Shown here: in pieces, positions 1 to 8,724 of the stretch
Position numbering within the stretch: position 1 is the first letter of the stretch
Layout of the letters: every line of letters begins with the position of its first letter
Origin: CAYJLB01 sp964370845
GTDB lineage: Bacteria; Bacillota; Clostridia; Oscillospirales; Ruminococcaceae
Length of the DNA stretch: 19,313 nucleotides
Reading direction: 5' to 3'
NCBI GenBank assembly: GCA_964370845.1
Contig: CAYJLB010000040.1
Location: 1-19,313, forward strand
Program-made: the position numbers and the translations under genes
Notes under the pieces: generated by a model
The model's input: the letters and a program-made list of their open reading frames with translations, nothing else
Database searches by the model: none
Told to the model about the DNA's origin: nothing

Positions 1-1322
1 TCAATGTGGGTTGTACGAGGGAAAAAGTCGCCTGCTCGACATTTATCCACATTGTAACCCAAATCGGTAAGAATTCGGCTGTCGCGAGCGGCAGTGGCTG
101 GGTTGCAAGACACCATAACAACACGCTTTGGAGCCATTTTCGCAATTGCTTCAAGGGTGGCATTGTCACAGCCTTTTCGTGGCGGGTCGATTATGATAAC
201 GTCAGGTTTTTGCCCATCGCTGGCTAATTTTTCAGCGATAAATCCAGCGTCACCGCAGATAAATTCTGCATTTTCAATTCCGTTTAATTTAGCATTTTTC
301 TTAGCGTTTTCAATCGCTTCAGGGATAACTTCTACACCTAAAACTTTTTTGCAATCTTTAGCTATAGAAAGTCCGATTGTGCCCGCTCCGCAGTATAAAT
401 CTAGCACAAAATCATCACTTTTAATCTTAGCAAACTCTTTTGCGATGCGGTAAAAACTTTCCGCTTGAGGAGTGTTCACTTGATAAAAGGATAGGGGAGA
501 AAGCTGAATTTTATTGCCACACATTGTGTCATAAATGGTTTCTTCACCAAAGATTATTATAACTTTTTCTCCTAAAATAACATTTGTATTTTTTGAATTT
601 ATGTTCAAAACTACACTTTTCACATCGAGGAATTTTTCAGCAATTTCCTTTGCAATAGGCGAAAATTCTTTGACAGCTTTTTTTGTCACAACGAAACAAA
701 CCATAATTTCCTTTGAATTATAGCCTTGTCGAAGGAAAATATGACGTAGCAAACCAGTTCCATTTACCTCGTTATAGGGCGGAATTTTCAAGGAATTTAC
801 CTTATCTATCACAAAATTTACGATTTCCTCGAAAACTTTTGGCTGCAATTTGCAAGCTGTAAAAGGAACAATTCTGTGGCTTCGTTGGGCAAAAAATCCG
901 CAAATCGCCTTGCCAACCTCACCGCCTACTGGATATTGAGCCTTATTTCGGTAAAAATCAACATTTTCGCTAGGTAAAATCTCCTCAAAAGGTGGGAACA
1001 ATTTTCCTAATCTTTCAAAGGCATTTTTCACAGTATTTGCCTTAATTTCAAGCTCACTTTCATAGCTAATATGCCTAAAAGAACAGCCTCCGCACTGCTT
1101 AAAAACAGGACAATCGCTGTCAATTCTATTTTTTGATGGAGTGAGGATTTTGTTTATAATCCCGAAAGAATAGTTCTTTAAAACCTTGACAATTTTCACT
1201 TCAACAATGTCGCCAACTGCTGTCATTGGCACAAAAATTGCCATATTTTCGTGTTTTCCAACACCATTTCCCTCACTTGAAATATCGATGATTTCAAGGG
1301 TTATTATATCATTTTTTTTCAT
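1..1322 (-). CDS. rlmD: 23S rRNA (uracil-5-)-methyltransferase, RlmD/RumA family, 3' end cut by window
   Basis: SAM-dependent enzyme that makes 5-methyluridine in 23S rRNA. Translating the minus strand from the ATG at 1322-1320 gives an open frame of about 440 residues to the window edge. It holds an N-terminal TRAM-like segment (about 1-60), a 4Fe-4S motif C71-x5-C77-x2-C80 with a further Cys in AICGFFAQR, the SAM-binding motif LDLYCGAGTIGL, the DPPRKGCD motif, and SCNPATAARD carrying the catalytic Cys. The frame ends in PRTTHI, where family members have only a handful of residues left, so the missing piece is short. The start lies 3 bp after the hemZ stop, and the GGGAGGA ribosome binding site sits inside the end of hemZ, so the two are probably translationally coupled. 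Firmicutes members may modify two uridines (RlmCD), so the exact target site is not settled by sequence alone. Confidence 0.9.
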   Translation of the reverse strand, partial: MKKNDIITLEIIDISSEGNGVGKHENMAIFVPMTAVGDIVEVKIVKVLKNYSFGIINKILTPSKNRIDSDCPVFKQCGGCSFRHISYESELEIKANTVKNAFERLGKLFPPFEEILPSENVDFYRNKAQYPVGGEVGKAICGFFAQRSHRIVPFTACKLQPKVFEEIVNFVIDKVNSLKIPPYNEVNGTGLLRHIFLRQGYNSKEIMVCFVVTKKAVKEFSPIAKEIAEKFLDVKSVVLNINSKNTNVILGEKVIIIFGEETIYDTMCGNKIQLSPLSFYQVNTPQAESFYRIAKEFAKIKSDDFVLDLYCGAGTIGLSIAKDCKKVLGVEVIPEAIENAKKNAKLNGIENAEFICGDAGFIAEKLASDGQKPDVIIIDPPRKGCDNATLEAIAKMAPKRVVMVSCNPATAARDSRILTDLGYNVDKCRAGDFFPRTTHI

Positions 1323-1325
1323 AAG

Positions 1326-2792
1326 TTAGAAATTTCCTCCCTTAAAATAGTCCAAAATTTTTCCTTTTCGCTGGAGCATTACCTCAAAATGGTTGTTGTA
1401 TTCAAGGGGGAATTTGTAGTTGAAAACTCGCTCAATATTTTTCCCTTTTGCAACCAATTTCGTGGACGCGCCCGCCCCTAGCGCCACAATTGTTTGAATT
1501 TCTTCCATAATGTAAATGTTGTAAAGGCTTTCAAAACCGCTTTTTGAGTAGCCCGTATTCTCTAAATTATCAAGAGTATTTTTTTGCTTGTACAAATAAT
1601 ATGGGTTGAAGCCAGCTTTTTCAAGCTTTTCATAGGCAATTTCAACCATTTCCTTTGCGGGATTTTCTTGCAATTTCGCTCTATCGGAAACTAAATCTGC
1701 ACATCTTTTCACATATAAAGTGTGTAAAGTTACATTTTCAGGCGACAAGGAAACAATTTTATCCATTGTGTTTGAAAAACTTTCCACTGTATCAAAAGGA
1801 AGTCCAGCGATTAAGTCCATATTTATGTTGGAAAAACCTAGGTTTCTAGCCAAATTGAAGGCTTCTTCCACCTGATTTACACTGTGCAAACGTCCAATTT
1901 TTTCCAGTACTTCATTGTTCAAAGTTTGTGGGTTAATGCTTATTCGATTTGCCCCAAAAGCTTTTATTACAGCCAGTTTTTCCGCTGTTATGGTGTCAGG
2001 TCGCCCAGCTTCAACGGTATATTCTCGAACTTTTGTTAGGTCGAAAGAATTTGCTACCTCAGCCATAAGACTTTCCAGTTGTAAAGCGGTGATAGAAGTA
2101 GGCGTTCCACCGCCAAAATACACGGTATCAAGGGTTAAATCAAGGCTTTCCATAACCTTTGCGGTATAGGAAATCTCTCGCCTTAAATTCTCCACATAAA
2201 GCTGAATAAGCTTGTCATTTCCCTTAGTCGTGTTGGAAATAAAGGAGCAATATGAGCACCTCGACGGACAAAAAGGTATAGAAATATAAAGGCTATAACT
2301 TTTTTCGTTGAAGCCTTTTAGAGCATTTTCTTGGGTTAAGGCGGTGTTGTAACAAAGTTCAGATTTTCGCCTTGAAACGAAAAAATCTTCCTCCAAAGAA
2401 GTGATAATTTCCTCTTTAGACATATTTTTTTTGAGCATATTATTCACCCTTTTTACTGGGCGAACTCCCGTTAAAACTCCCCATTTTTGCTCTTTTCCAG
2501 TTAATTCTTGAAGGATTAAAAACAAAATTTTACATAGGTTCATTTCAATTTTTGCATCAATATTTTCGGTGGAATTTGAAAGCTTTTGAGCCTTTCTTTT
2601 TTTCTGTCCAAAAATATTTACTGTCACAAAAAGGTAGGAAAAATTTGTGCCTTTTTTAACTTTTGCCACAAAAAAATCTTCTTCAAGAGGGAATTCTTCA
2701 TTCAAATGTGTAATTTTTTCATTGGGAAAAAACAGCTTTATAACGCACTCAAGCTCGTACTTAAAGCTATTTCCGAATAGTGAAAGTGTCAA
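1326..2792 (-). CDS. hemZ: Coproporphyrinogen III dehydrogenase-like radical SAM protein HemZ
   Basis: 488-residue radical SAM protein of the HemN/HemW superfamily, HemZ type. The 4Fe-4S motif is C175-x3-C179-x2-C182 (SIPFCPSRCSYC), preceded by the long N-terminal region (about 1-165) that marks HemZ and is absent from shorter HemW. Other family signatures are VYFGGGTPTS, the TVEAGRPD segment, RISINPQT and INMDLIAGLPF. HemZ is named for oxidative decarboxylation of coproporphyrinogen III. Many anaerobic clostridia that carry it lack a full haem pathway, so its real substrate here is open. The start is TTG at 2792-2790: a GGAAGGA site in the last codons of the upstream MBL gene is well spaced from it, and the gap to that gene is only 3 bp. 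It forms a tight three-gene unit with the MBL hydrolase and rlmD. Confidence 0.92.
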   Translation of the reverse strand: MTLSLFGNSFKYELECVIKLFFPNEKITHLNEEFPLEEDFFVAKVKKGTNFSYLFVTVNIFGQKKRKAQKLSNSTENIDAKIEMNLCKILFLILQELTGKEQKWGVLTGVRPVKRVNNMLKKNMSKEEIITSLEEDFFVSRRKSELCYNTALTQENALKGFNEKSYSLYISIPFCPSRCSYCSFISNTTKGNDKLIQLYVENLRREISYTAKVMESLDLTLDTVYFGGGTPTSITALQLESLMAEVANSFDLTKVREYTVEAGRPDTITAEKLAVIKAFGANRISINPQTLNNEVLEKIGRLHSVNQVEEAFNLARNLGFSNINMDLIAGLPFDTVESFSNTMDKIVSLSPENVTLHTLYVKRCADLVSDRAKLQENPAKEMVEIAYEKLEKAGFNPYYLYKQKNTLDNLENTGYSKSGFESLYNIYIMEEIQTIVALGAGASTKLVAKGKNIERVFNYKFPLEYNNHFEVMLQRKGKILDYFKGGNF

Positions 2793-2795
2793 ATT

Positions 2796-3422
2796 TTACA
2801 GTCCTTCCGCTTGCTTCAAATAGGGGTTAGAAATTTTTTCTTTTGAGAGGGTAGTGTCGTCGCCGTGGCCGCTGAAAACCTTGTAATCGCCCTTTAAATT
2901 GTACAATTTTTTCAAGGAAGTTTTCATTAAATCGTAGTTCGCTCTTGGCAAATCTGTCCTTCCGATACTGCCTTTAAAAAGGGTGTCCCCAGCGAAAATT
3001 GCATTTTGGCAGATGTAGCAAACTGACCCAGGAGTATGCCCTGGAGTTGCAAAAACTTCCACCTCAAGCTCGTCAATTTTCAAGATTTCGCCACCATTTA
3101 AAGGTGTGTAATCCTTTGTAGTTTCGTGGGTTTTTCCTGTGTAAACTGCAAGGCTTTCTTCCACACTTTCAATCATTATTCCGTCATCTTTATGGATTAA
3201 AATTTGTGCTCCAGTGGCTTTTTGAAGCTCGCAAAGTGTCATTATATGGTCGAAATGCCCGTGGGTTAATAGGATATATTTTATGTTAAGATTTTCTTCT
3301 TTTGCAAGGGAAATTACCTCTTTTGCAGCATCGCTTGGGTCAACAACAAAGGCATTTTTCTCCTCACTTGCCACCACATAACAGCTTGCTGGATAGTCAA
3401 ATTCAAATTTATATATTTTCAT
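2796..3422 (-). CDS. MBL-fold metallo-hydrolase (glyoxalase II-like, YqgX type)
   Basis: 208-residue metallo-beta-lactamase fold hydrolase. All metal ligands of the glyoxalase II group are visible: THGHFDHI (H54, H56, D58, H59), PGHTPGS (H129), FAGDTLF (D145) and SGHGD (H186). Family members hydrolyse thioesters such as S-lactoylglutathione or related thiol adducts. The true substrate in a clostridium, which usually lacks glutathione, is unknown. It has a simple cytosolic fold with no signal peptide. The ATG at 3422-3420 has an upstream AGAAAGG whose spacing is rather long (about 13 nt). It is the first gene of the MBL-hemZ-rlmD unit; MBL next to HemZ and downstream of rel is a common clostridial arrangement. 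The space up to rel (about 500 bp) is filled with repeats, so it is unclear whether rel and this unit share a transcript. Confidence 0.88.
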   Translation of the reverse strand: MKIYKFEFDYPASCYVVASEEKNAFVVDPSDAAKEVISLAKEENLNIKYILLTHGHFDHIMTLCELQKATGAQILIHKDDGIMIESVEESLAVYTGKTHETTKDYTPLNGGEILKIDELEVEVFATPGHTPGSVCYICQNAIFAGDTLFKGSIGRTDLPRANYDLMKTSLKKLYNLKGDYKVFSGHGDDTTLSKEKISNPYLKQAEGL

Positions 3423-3449
3423 TTTTATGTGTACCTTTCTTATTTTTTC

Positions 3450-3477
3450 TCGGCAAGAGCAGAGCCTTTGCCCTACG
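3450..3477. repeat. REP-like hairpin R1
   Basis: Imperfect palindrome starting TCGG and ending CCCTACG, with arms GGCAAGAGC and GCCTTTGCC around AGA. It has the same flanks as the hairpins at 3657, 3810 and 8312 but different arms. It lies just upstream of the MBL start. Confidence 0.55.
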
Positions 3478-3524
3478 AAAAGTTGTTATTTTTTGGTTCA
3501 TTCGTTGATTTTTAGTTGATGAAA

Positions 3525-3805
3525 CCGCCCGCTAATTTCCTGTCGCAAAAAATTATCTCTACTTGTATTTTGCTATTGATTTTTACTTTAGTTTTTCTAC
3601 TAATTTTTTGTTTGATTTTTGCGACGTTTTAACCTTTATTTTTGTTTGCTTTTTTATCGGACAAGGGCAAGCCTTGTCCCTACAACACTTCGAGTGTTTC
3701 GCTTGTTGCGACAAGCGACTTAGGGCTCTGCCCTAAGAACCCGTAAACTTTTTGAGGAAAAGTTTAATCAAAACCTTTAGCTTGTGTGATTTCTGCTTTT
3801 GTTAA
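3525..3805 (-). repeat. Structured intergenic repeat E3, copy 1
   Basis: About 280 bp filling most of the gap between rel and the MBL gene. In + strand coordinates it holds a long-range stem P1 (10 bp, 3542-3551 with 3616-3625, GTCGCAAAAA/TTTTTGCGAC) around a T-rich loop; hairpin H1 (CGCTTGT, loop TGCG, ACAAGCG; 3700-3717); H2 (CTTAGGGC, loop TCT, GCCCTAAG; 3719-3737); H3 (9-bp arms 3744-3752 and 3758-3766, loop TGAGG); then the tail AAAACCTTTAGCTTGT. The same order is found at 8381 and 13113. All copies lie downstream of minus-strand genes, so the transcribed strand is probably minus. Boundaries are approximate. I do not recognise a named family. Confidence 0.8.
3657..3684. repeat. REP-like hairpin R2 inside E3 copy 1
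   Basis: TCGG, arms GGACAAGG and CCTTGTCC around GCAAG, then CTACA. It sits between P1 and H1 of E3 copy 1 and is nearly identical to the hairpin at 8312-8338, which also follows an E3-like T-rich segment. Confidence 0.7.
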
Positions 3806-3809
3806 TTTT

Positions 3810-3837
3810 TCGGAATGCATATAATGCATTCTCTACA
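3810..3837. repeat. REP-like hairpin R3
   Basis: Flank TCG, perfect arms GAATGCAT (3813-3820) and ATGCATTC (3824-3831), loop ATA, then TCTACATTTATT. The flanks match the hairpin at 8312-8338 while both arms are completely different, so it is the same family with exchanged stems. Confidence 0.65.
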
Positions 3838-3904
3838 TTTATTTACTCTTGAAAAATCGCGTGCGACCATCTTGCTCACTCATCAAACCTTAGCGTGTCT
3901 GCCC

Positions 3905-3920
3905 GCGGGGGCTTCCCCGC
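3905..3920. repeat. GC-rich hairpin abutting the rel stop codon
   Basis: GCGGGG (3905-3910), loop GCTT, CCCCGC (3915-3920). The last base is also the last base of the rel stop codon (CTA on the + strand, 3920-3922). The hairpin and following CTATTTGGTGAAA resemble the GGCGGGG...CCCCGCTG modules of the palindrome family at 12453-12471 and 18519-18537, so this may be a relic of that family. On the minus strand it could also slow or end transcription after rel, but it lacks a T tract. Confidence 0.5.
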
Positions 3921-6103
3921 TATTTGGTGAAACGGTCTACTGAGATTACGTCTTTTATCTTTTTAAGCTTTGTTATTACATTGTTCAACTGGTCAACACC
4001 AGCTATTCCAATGGTAATTATCATATTCGCATTACCATTTTTCAGCTCCCTCGCTGTGATTTCGTGAATTGGTATCCTCATTCCAGCAAGTGTAGTTGTA
4101 ATATCTGCAATTAAACCATTTCTGTCGTCAGAAACTATGTCCAAAGTAGCCTTGTAATTATCGCTGTCACTATTTGACCATGAAACAGGTATCCACCTAT
4201 CCCTCGACTCAGGAATTGCCATTTGAGAAATGTAGTTCACACAGTCCTTTTTATGGATAGAAACACCATGCCCACGAGTGATAAATCCTACAATATCGTC
4301 ACCAGGAAGTGGGGAACAACACTTTGAAAATTTAACCAAAATATTGTCGATTTCGTCAATGACAATGCCACTTCTAGCTTTTTTGTTTATCTCCTCAATA
4401 TGCTGTGTAATGTTTGTTGTATTCTCATTTGTCGCTTGATATTTCTTGATATAACGGTCTTTTAACCTTTGCATAATCTTTGACAAAATTACTCCGCCAT
4501 AGCCGATTGCTGCATAAAAATCGTCCATATTATTGCAGTTATGCTTTTTAAGGTCATCGCCTAAAAATTCCTCTAAATCTTCTTCAGGAATTCGTATCAT
4601 ATTCCGCTTAAATTCTTTGTCAAGGGCAATTTTTCCCTCACCAATATTCTCCTCACGGCGTTCCTTTTTGAACCAAGTCCTAATTTTCGACCTTGCTTCA
4701 TTAGTCGCACAAATATTTAGCCAGTTTCGGTTTGGAGTGTGGCCAGATGCAGTGATAATTTCTACAATTTCACCTGTTGAAAGCTTGTAATCAAGAGGAA
4801 CCATTTTTTTGTCAACTTTTGCACCCGTCATTTTATGCCCAACTTGGGTGTGGATTAAGTAAGCAAAATCGATTACTGTCGCCCCATTCGGTAAGGAAAT
4901 CATATCCCCTTTTGGAGTAAATGCGAACACTTCTTCGGGGGCAATGTCGCTCTTTATCGCCCTTACAATTTCCTCCACATCTTCCGATTCTTGTTGGGCT
5001 TCAATGATTTGTCTTATCCACGCAAGTCGGCTCTCAAACTTGTCTTTACCCTTTACACCCTCTTTGTATTTCCAGTGGGCAGCAATCCCAAGTTCGGCGG
5101 TGTTATGCATATCTTTTGTCCTAATTTGCACCTCAAAAGGGATAGCTTCTCGCCCTACTACTGTTGTGTGCAAAGACTGATAACCATTAGGTTTTGGCGT
5201 TGAAATATAATCTTTAAACCTGTTTGGAATTGGCTTAAACATATCGTGAATTACACCTAAAACGTTGTAACATTCAGCCATTGTGTTCACGATAATTCGC
5301 ACTGCATATTTGTCATAAATTTCGTCGAAATCACGTCCGCCTGTGTAGGTTTTTTTGTAAATTCCGTAAATGCTTTTCACTCGCCCTGAAATTTCGGGGA
5401 TTTGCTCAAATTCAGGCTCTAATCTTGTTGCAATTCGCTTTTTAATTGACTCAATAAAAGCTTCTCGCTCATCTTTATTTTTTGCAAGCAACTGTTCAAT
5501 TTCCGTGCAAGCGAAGGGGTCTAAATACTTGAAAGATATGTCCTCAAGTTCTTCTTTTATTGCAGAAATTCCCAATCTATGAGCGATTGGAGCATAAATA
5601 TTCATTGTTTCAAGGGCAGTAATTCGCTGTTTTGGAGCAGTTTTAAACTCCAAAGTTCGCATATTATGCACCCTGTCGCAAAGTTTTATAATGATAACCC
5701 TTATATCCTGTGACATTGCAAGGAGGATTTTGCGGACATTTTCCGCCTGTTGTTCTTCCTTTGTGTACAAAGGCAATTTTTCCAGCTTTGTAACGCCCTC
5801 CACAAGCATTTCTACATCAGCACCAAATTGTCGCCTAATCATTTCCGCTGTCATATCAGTGTCTTCCACAACGTCGTGAAGTAGCGCCGCACAGATAGTA
5901 TCGGTGTCCATTCCAAGTTCAAACAAAATATACGCAACGGAAACAGGGTGAACGATATATTCCTCACCCGAAGCCCTTTTTTGCCCCTTATGACATTGTT
6001 CAGCGACTTTATAAGCGGTTAAAATTTTGCTTAAATCATACTGTTTATCGCCCTCAACAATATCTTTTACCAATTTATCAATTGTAACATTTTGATTGCT
6101 CAT
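3920..6103 (-). CDS. relA: Bifunctional (p)ppGpp synthetase/hydrolase Rel (RelA/SpoT family)
   Basis: Makes and breaks down the stringent-response alarmone (p)ppGpp. Domains in order: HD hydrolase (about 1-190; R43 in QKRASG, H52 in VHPVSV, H76-D77 in LLHDVVED); synthetase (about 220-380; RFKDYISTPKPNGYQSLHTT and EVQIRTKDMHNTAELG); TGS (from EEVFAFTPKG); a Cys-rich zinc-finger/RIS region with KCCSPLPGD; and a C-terminal ACT domain (ATLDIVSDDRNGLIADI). The RFKD motif is the form typical of bifunctional Rel, and the HD residues are intact, so both activities are expected. I chose ATG 6103 over the in-frame GTG at 6109 because the GAAAGGAA site (6118-6111) is 7 nt from the ATG but only 1 nt from the GTG. 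This gives 727 residues, normal for the family. It lies 52 bp after recJ. The stop codon overlaps a GC hairpin that may be repeat-derived. Confidence 0.96.
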   Translation of the reverse strand: MSNQNVTIDKLVKDIVEGDKQYDLSKILTAYKVAEQCHKGQKRASGEEYIVHPVSVAYILFELGMDTDTICAALLHDVVEDTDMTAEMIRRQFGADVEMLVEGVTKLEKLPLYTKEEQQAENVRKILLAMSQDIRVIIIKLCDRVHNMRTLEFKTAPKQRITALETMNIYAPIAHRLGISAIKEELEDISFKYLDPFACTEIEQLLAKNKDEREAFIESIKKRIATRLEPEFEQIPEISGRVKSIYGIYKKTYTGGRDFDEIYDKYAVRIIVNTMAECYNVLGVIHDMFKPIPNRFKDYISTPKPNGYQSLHTTVVGREAIPFEVQIRTKDMHNTAELGIAAHWKYKEGVKGKDKFESRLAWIRQIIEAQQESEDVEEIVRAIKSDIAPEEVFAFTPKGDMISLPNGATVIDFAYLIHTQVGHKMTGAKVDKKMVPLDYKLSTGEIVEIITASGHTPNRNWLNICATNEARSKIRTWFKKERREENIGEGKIALDKEFKRNMIRIPEEDLEEFLGDDLKKHNCNNMDDFYAAIGYGGVILSKIMQRLKDRYIKKYQATNENTTNITQHIEEINKKARSGIVIDEIDNILVKFSKCCSPLPGDDIVGFITRGHGVSIHKKDCVNYISQMAIPESRDRWIPVSWSNSDSDNYKATLDIVSDDRNGLIADITTTLAGMRIPIHEITARELKNGNANMIITIGIAGVDQLNNVITKLKKIKDVISVDRFTK

Positions 6104-6155
6104 AACCACATTCCTTTCAAAAATTCCCCAAAAATTTTACGTAAAAATCTATAAA

Positions 6156-8174
6156 TCAAGTTTTATTTTTTATTCTAATCAAAGTTTGTGAAGATTCAAG
6201 GTTTGCCTTTTCCTTTGGCTGTGTAAAAGTAAAGCTGTTGTTCACAGGATTTACCTTTAAAAAACCACTCTCCTCAAAAATATCTATCATCAATCGGAAT
6301 TTGCAATAATTTAGTTTTTCCGAGCTTACACTTGCGTAAAGATTGTCAATAAAACAGTCCTTTTTGCTCACTTTTACAAGGTTGTAAAGGTCGATTAACT
6401 CTTGACGTTCTGGCTCCATTCTTGCCAAAATATTGCTTTCGATTTTTTCTTTTCGCTTAAATTTGTGGTAATATTCTTTTGCAGCGAAGTATTTATTTTG
6501 TGAAATTCCGCTTTTTTTGTAGTCTTTCACAATAAAGGAAATGGACTTTCTTCCGCCGTATTCATTTATTTTTGGTGAACCAATCATATCCATCACTTCG
6601 CCCGCCTTAAATGGGAAGTTTTCGGGGGAAGTTCCAAACATTAAAGCCTCACCGCTAAAGCCATTTGAGCTATATTCAAGCTTAATATGTTTCCCGTTTG
6701 CAAGGGGGATAACTTTGTTAATTCTTGCATTTAAAATAAGGAAAACAGGGCTTAAATTCCCCTCACCAAAGGGTTCAAGCAAAGATAATCCTTCAATTTT
6801 TTCGGTGGAAAAGTCGGAAGCTTCCAAGACTTTATCCGCATTTATAGTAAAAATTGGCATATCTTCATTTTCAGTTTTTGCATATTCAAAAAGTGCCAAT
6901 TTAAAGTTTTCTATGTTAGAAATTTCTAATGAATAACCGCCTGCAAGCTCGTGTCCGCCAAATTTTGTTAGCAAATCTTTGCAATTTGTCAAGGCTTTGT
7001 GGATACTAAAACCTTTCACACTTCGAGCTGAACCGCGGGCAAAATCTTCCTCAATTGTGCTGATGAAAACGGGTTTTCCGTAGCGTTCAACCATTCTTGA
7101 AGCCACAATTCCAATGACACCATGGTGCCAGTTTTTCCCTGCAAAAAAGAGCACTCGCTCATCTAAAACAGCAGGATTTTTTAATATATAGTCCTCTATT
7201 TCAAGGATAATTTCATTTTCAGTTTCTTTTCGTAAGGTGTTAAGTTGGTTAAGCTCGGTGACGATTTCCCTAGGGTCGTCCTCGGTTACAAAAAGTTCTA
7301 CAGCAGTGGAGGGTGAGCCAAATCGCCCAGCAGCATTGATTTTCGGTGAAATAAAAAATGCAACAGTGGTAGAATCGATAGGTTTGTCCCCATTCACGCT
7401 TTCAATTAGGTGGGAAAGTCCCACGTTTTCAGTGTTATGTAGCAAACGTAAGCCGTGGCGGAGAATTATCCTGTTTTCGCCAACTAAAGGCACAACATCC
7501 GCAATTGTTCCGATTGCCACAATATCAGCGAATTGCTCCAGAATAGCTTCGTAATTTCCGCCCTCTAAAGCAGCCAGCAATTTCATAGCAACTCCCACTC
7601 CAGCAAGGTGCTTGAAAGGGGAATAATCGTCCTTTCTATGCGGGTTTACGATAGCTAAGGCTGTTGGCAATTCCTCAGGTGGTTGGTGGTGGTCGGTGAT
7701 AATTAGTTTCATTCCAAGTTGCTGGATTAACTGAGCTTCTTCTATTGCAGAAATCCCGTTATCAACAGTAATAATGAGATTTACACCCATTTCAGCTAAT
7801 TTTTCCACAGCTTTTTTGTTAAGGCCATAACCCTCGTCACGTTCGGGGATATAGTAGGTAACATTTGCACCTAAGCATTGCAAATACTTGTACAAAACCG
7901 CAGTAGAGGTCACTCCGTCGCAGTCATAGTCCCCATAAATGCAGATAAATTCGTCCTGTTCAATGGCATCGTTTATGTGGTTTGTGGCAATTTCCATATC
8001 GGCGAGCAAAAATGGGTCAGAAAGCTCCCCATCGGAGAGAAAATCCTGAACACTTTCAAGATTGTCAAACCCACGACAGGATAAAATGTGCGCTGCAAGG
8101 GGAGTTATATCCGTTTTCGTCAGCAGTTCTTTCAAAAACTCCTCATTCTTTTTTCTCAATGCCCATTTTTTCAT
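6156..8174 (-). CDS. recJ: Single-stranded-DNA-specific 5'-3' exonuclease RecJ
   Basis: DHH-superfamily nuclease that degrades single-stranded DNA during recombination and mismatch/base-excision repair. Seen in the sequence: DYDCDG (82-87), VDNG (137-140), TDHH (160-163) with the following ligand region, then the DHHA1-type motif GGHELAGGYS, and a C-terminal OB-like region after about residue 440. The metal-binding Asp/His set looks complete. The open frame runs upstream to 8324, but I start at ATG 8174: it begins MKKWALRKKN as family members do, has AAAGGACGG about 7 nt upstream, and the extra 50 codons lie over a REP-like hairpin and an E3 fragment. Length is 672 residues, slightly longer than classical RecJ because of a C-terminal extension of about 100 residues. 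It ends in TGA, which shows TGA is a normal stop in this genome. Confidence 0.95.
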   Translation of the reverse strand: MKKWALRKKNEEFLKELLTKTDITPLAAHILSCRGFDNLESVQDFLSDGELSDPFLLADMEIATNHINDAIEQDEFICIYGDYDCDGVTSTAVLYKYLQCLGANVTYYIPERDEGYGLNKKAVEKLAEMGVNLIITVDNGISAIEEAQLIQQLGMKLIITDHHQPPEELPTALAIVNPHRKDDYSPFKHLAGVGVAMKLLAALEGGNYEAILEQFADIVAIGTIADVVPLVGENRIILRHGLRLLHNTENVGLSHLIESVNGDKPIDSTTVAFFISPKINAAGRFGSPSTAVELFVTEDDPREIVTELNQLNTLRKETENEIILEIEDYILKNPAVLDERVLFFAGKNWHHGVIGIVASRMVERYGKPVFISTIEEDFARGSARSVKGFSIHKALTNCKDLLTKFGGHELAGGYSLEISNIENFKLALFEYAKTENEDMPIFTINADKVLEASDFSTEKIEGLSLLEPFGEGNLSPVFLILNARINKVIPLANGKHIKLEYSSNGFSGEALMFGTSPENFPFKAGEVMDMIGSPKINEYGGRKSISFIVKDYKKSGISQNKYFAAKEYYHKFKRKEKIESNILARMEPERQELIDLYNLVKVSKKDCFIDNLYASVSSEKLNYCKFRLMIDIFEESGFLKVNPVNNSFTFTQPKEKANLESSQTLIRIKNKT

Positions 8175-8223
8175 ATTTAGCCGTCCTTTTCTTTGGAAAT
8201 TTGGTTTTTGTATAGTAATTTTT

Positions 8224-8250
8224 TGTAGGGGAGGGGATCTGCTCCTCCCT
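8224..8250. repeat. REP-like hairpin R4
   Basis: TGTAGGG start with GGGGAGG and CCTCCC arms, followed by TTTTTT. It resembles the inner hairpins at 12533-12560 and 18599-18628. The T run makes it terminator-like on the + strand, but no plus-strand gene lies upstream. Confidence 0.6.
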
Positions 8251-8274
8251 TTTTTGTCAGTATTTGCAATTAAT

Positions 8275-8345
8275 TTGTTGTATTTATTTCTTTTGTTCCT
8301 TTGCTGTTTCATCGGACAAGGCAAGCCTTGTCCCTACATTTATTC
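8275..8345. repeat. Partial E3 segment with REP-like hairpin R5
   Basis: 8279-8311 (TATTTATTTCTTTTG, then TTTGCTGTTT) nearly duplicates 8513-8540 of E3 copy 2. It is followed by hairpin R5 at 8312-8338 (GGACAAGGC, AA, GCCTTGTCC, then CTACA), the counterpart of R2 in copy 1. P1 and H1-H3 are missing here, so this is a fragment. Confidence 0.55.
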
Positions 8346-8380
8346 ATTTTTCGTTTGGTAACTATTTATAACATCAAACT

Positions 8381-8677
8381 GCCCGTATTTATCGAAATTT
8401 ACAATTTCTCAAATACTACTTTTTTCTTCCGCAAAATTTATCTCTATTTTTATTTTGTTATTATTTTTCTTTAGTTTCTCTTTGCAACATTTTATAAATT
8501 TTGCGGAAGTTGTATTTATTTCTTTTGTCATTTGCTGTTTTTGACAGATTTTTACTACTTCGAGTATTTCGGTGGTTGCGACCACCGCCAAAGGGCTCTG
8601 CCCCCTTGACCCCCGCAAGCCTTTAAAAAGGCTTGACCTAAACTTTTAGCTTGTGTAATTTATACTTTTGTTTGGTT
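8381..8677 (-). repeat. Structured intergenic repeat E3, copy 2
   Basis: About 300 bp between rqcH and recJ. P1 is 15 bp perfect (8426-8440 with 8495-8509; TTCCGCAAAATTTA and its complement). H1 is CGGTGGT, loop TGCG, ACCACCG (8570-8587). H2 has the core GGGCTCTGCCC (8593-8603). H3 has perfect 9-bp arms (8616-8624 and 8627-8635) with loop AA. The tail is AAACTTTTAGCTTGTG. Arms differ from copies 1 and 3 but stay paired. The 69-codon frame across it (8409-8618, minus) is not supported as a gene. Confidence 0.82.
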
Positions 8678-8724
8678 TTATTTGTCATATCAATCTATAG
8701 CCTCGCAGAAACAAAATTATACTC

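Noticed and set aside
94..453. Plus-strand frames opposite rlmD, hemZ, rel, recJ and rqcH
   Set aside because: They are antisense shadows of well-supported genes, with no family motifs.
8175..8324. 50-codon N-terminal extension of RecJ
   Set aside because: It overlaps a REP-like hairpin and an E3 fragment, and the ATG at 8174 has a proper ribosome binding site and the family's normal N-terminus.
8409..8618. 69-codon minus-strand frame (starts MRGSRGQSPL) across E3 copy 2
   Set aside because: A similar Lys-rich frame can be read in E3 copy 1, but the copies differ by single-base insertions and deletions rather than whole codons, there is no good ribosome binding site, and the stems explain the conservation better.
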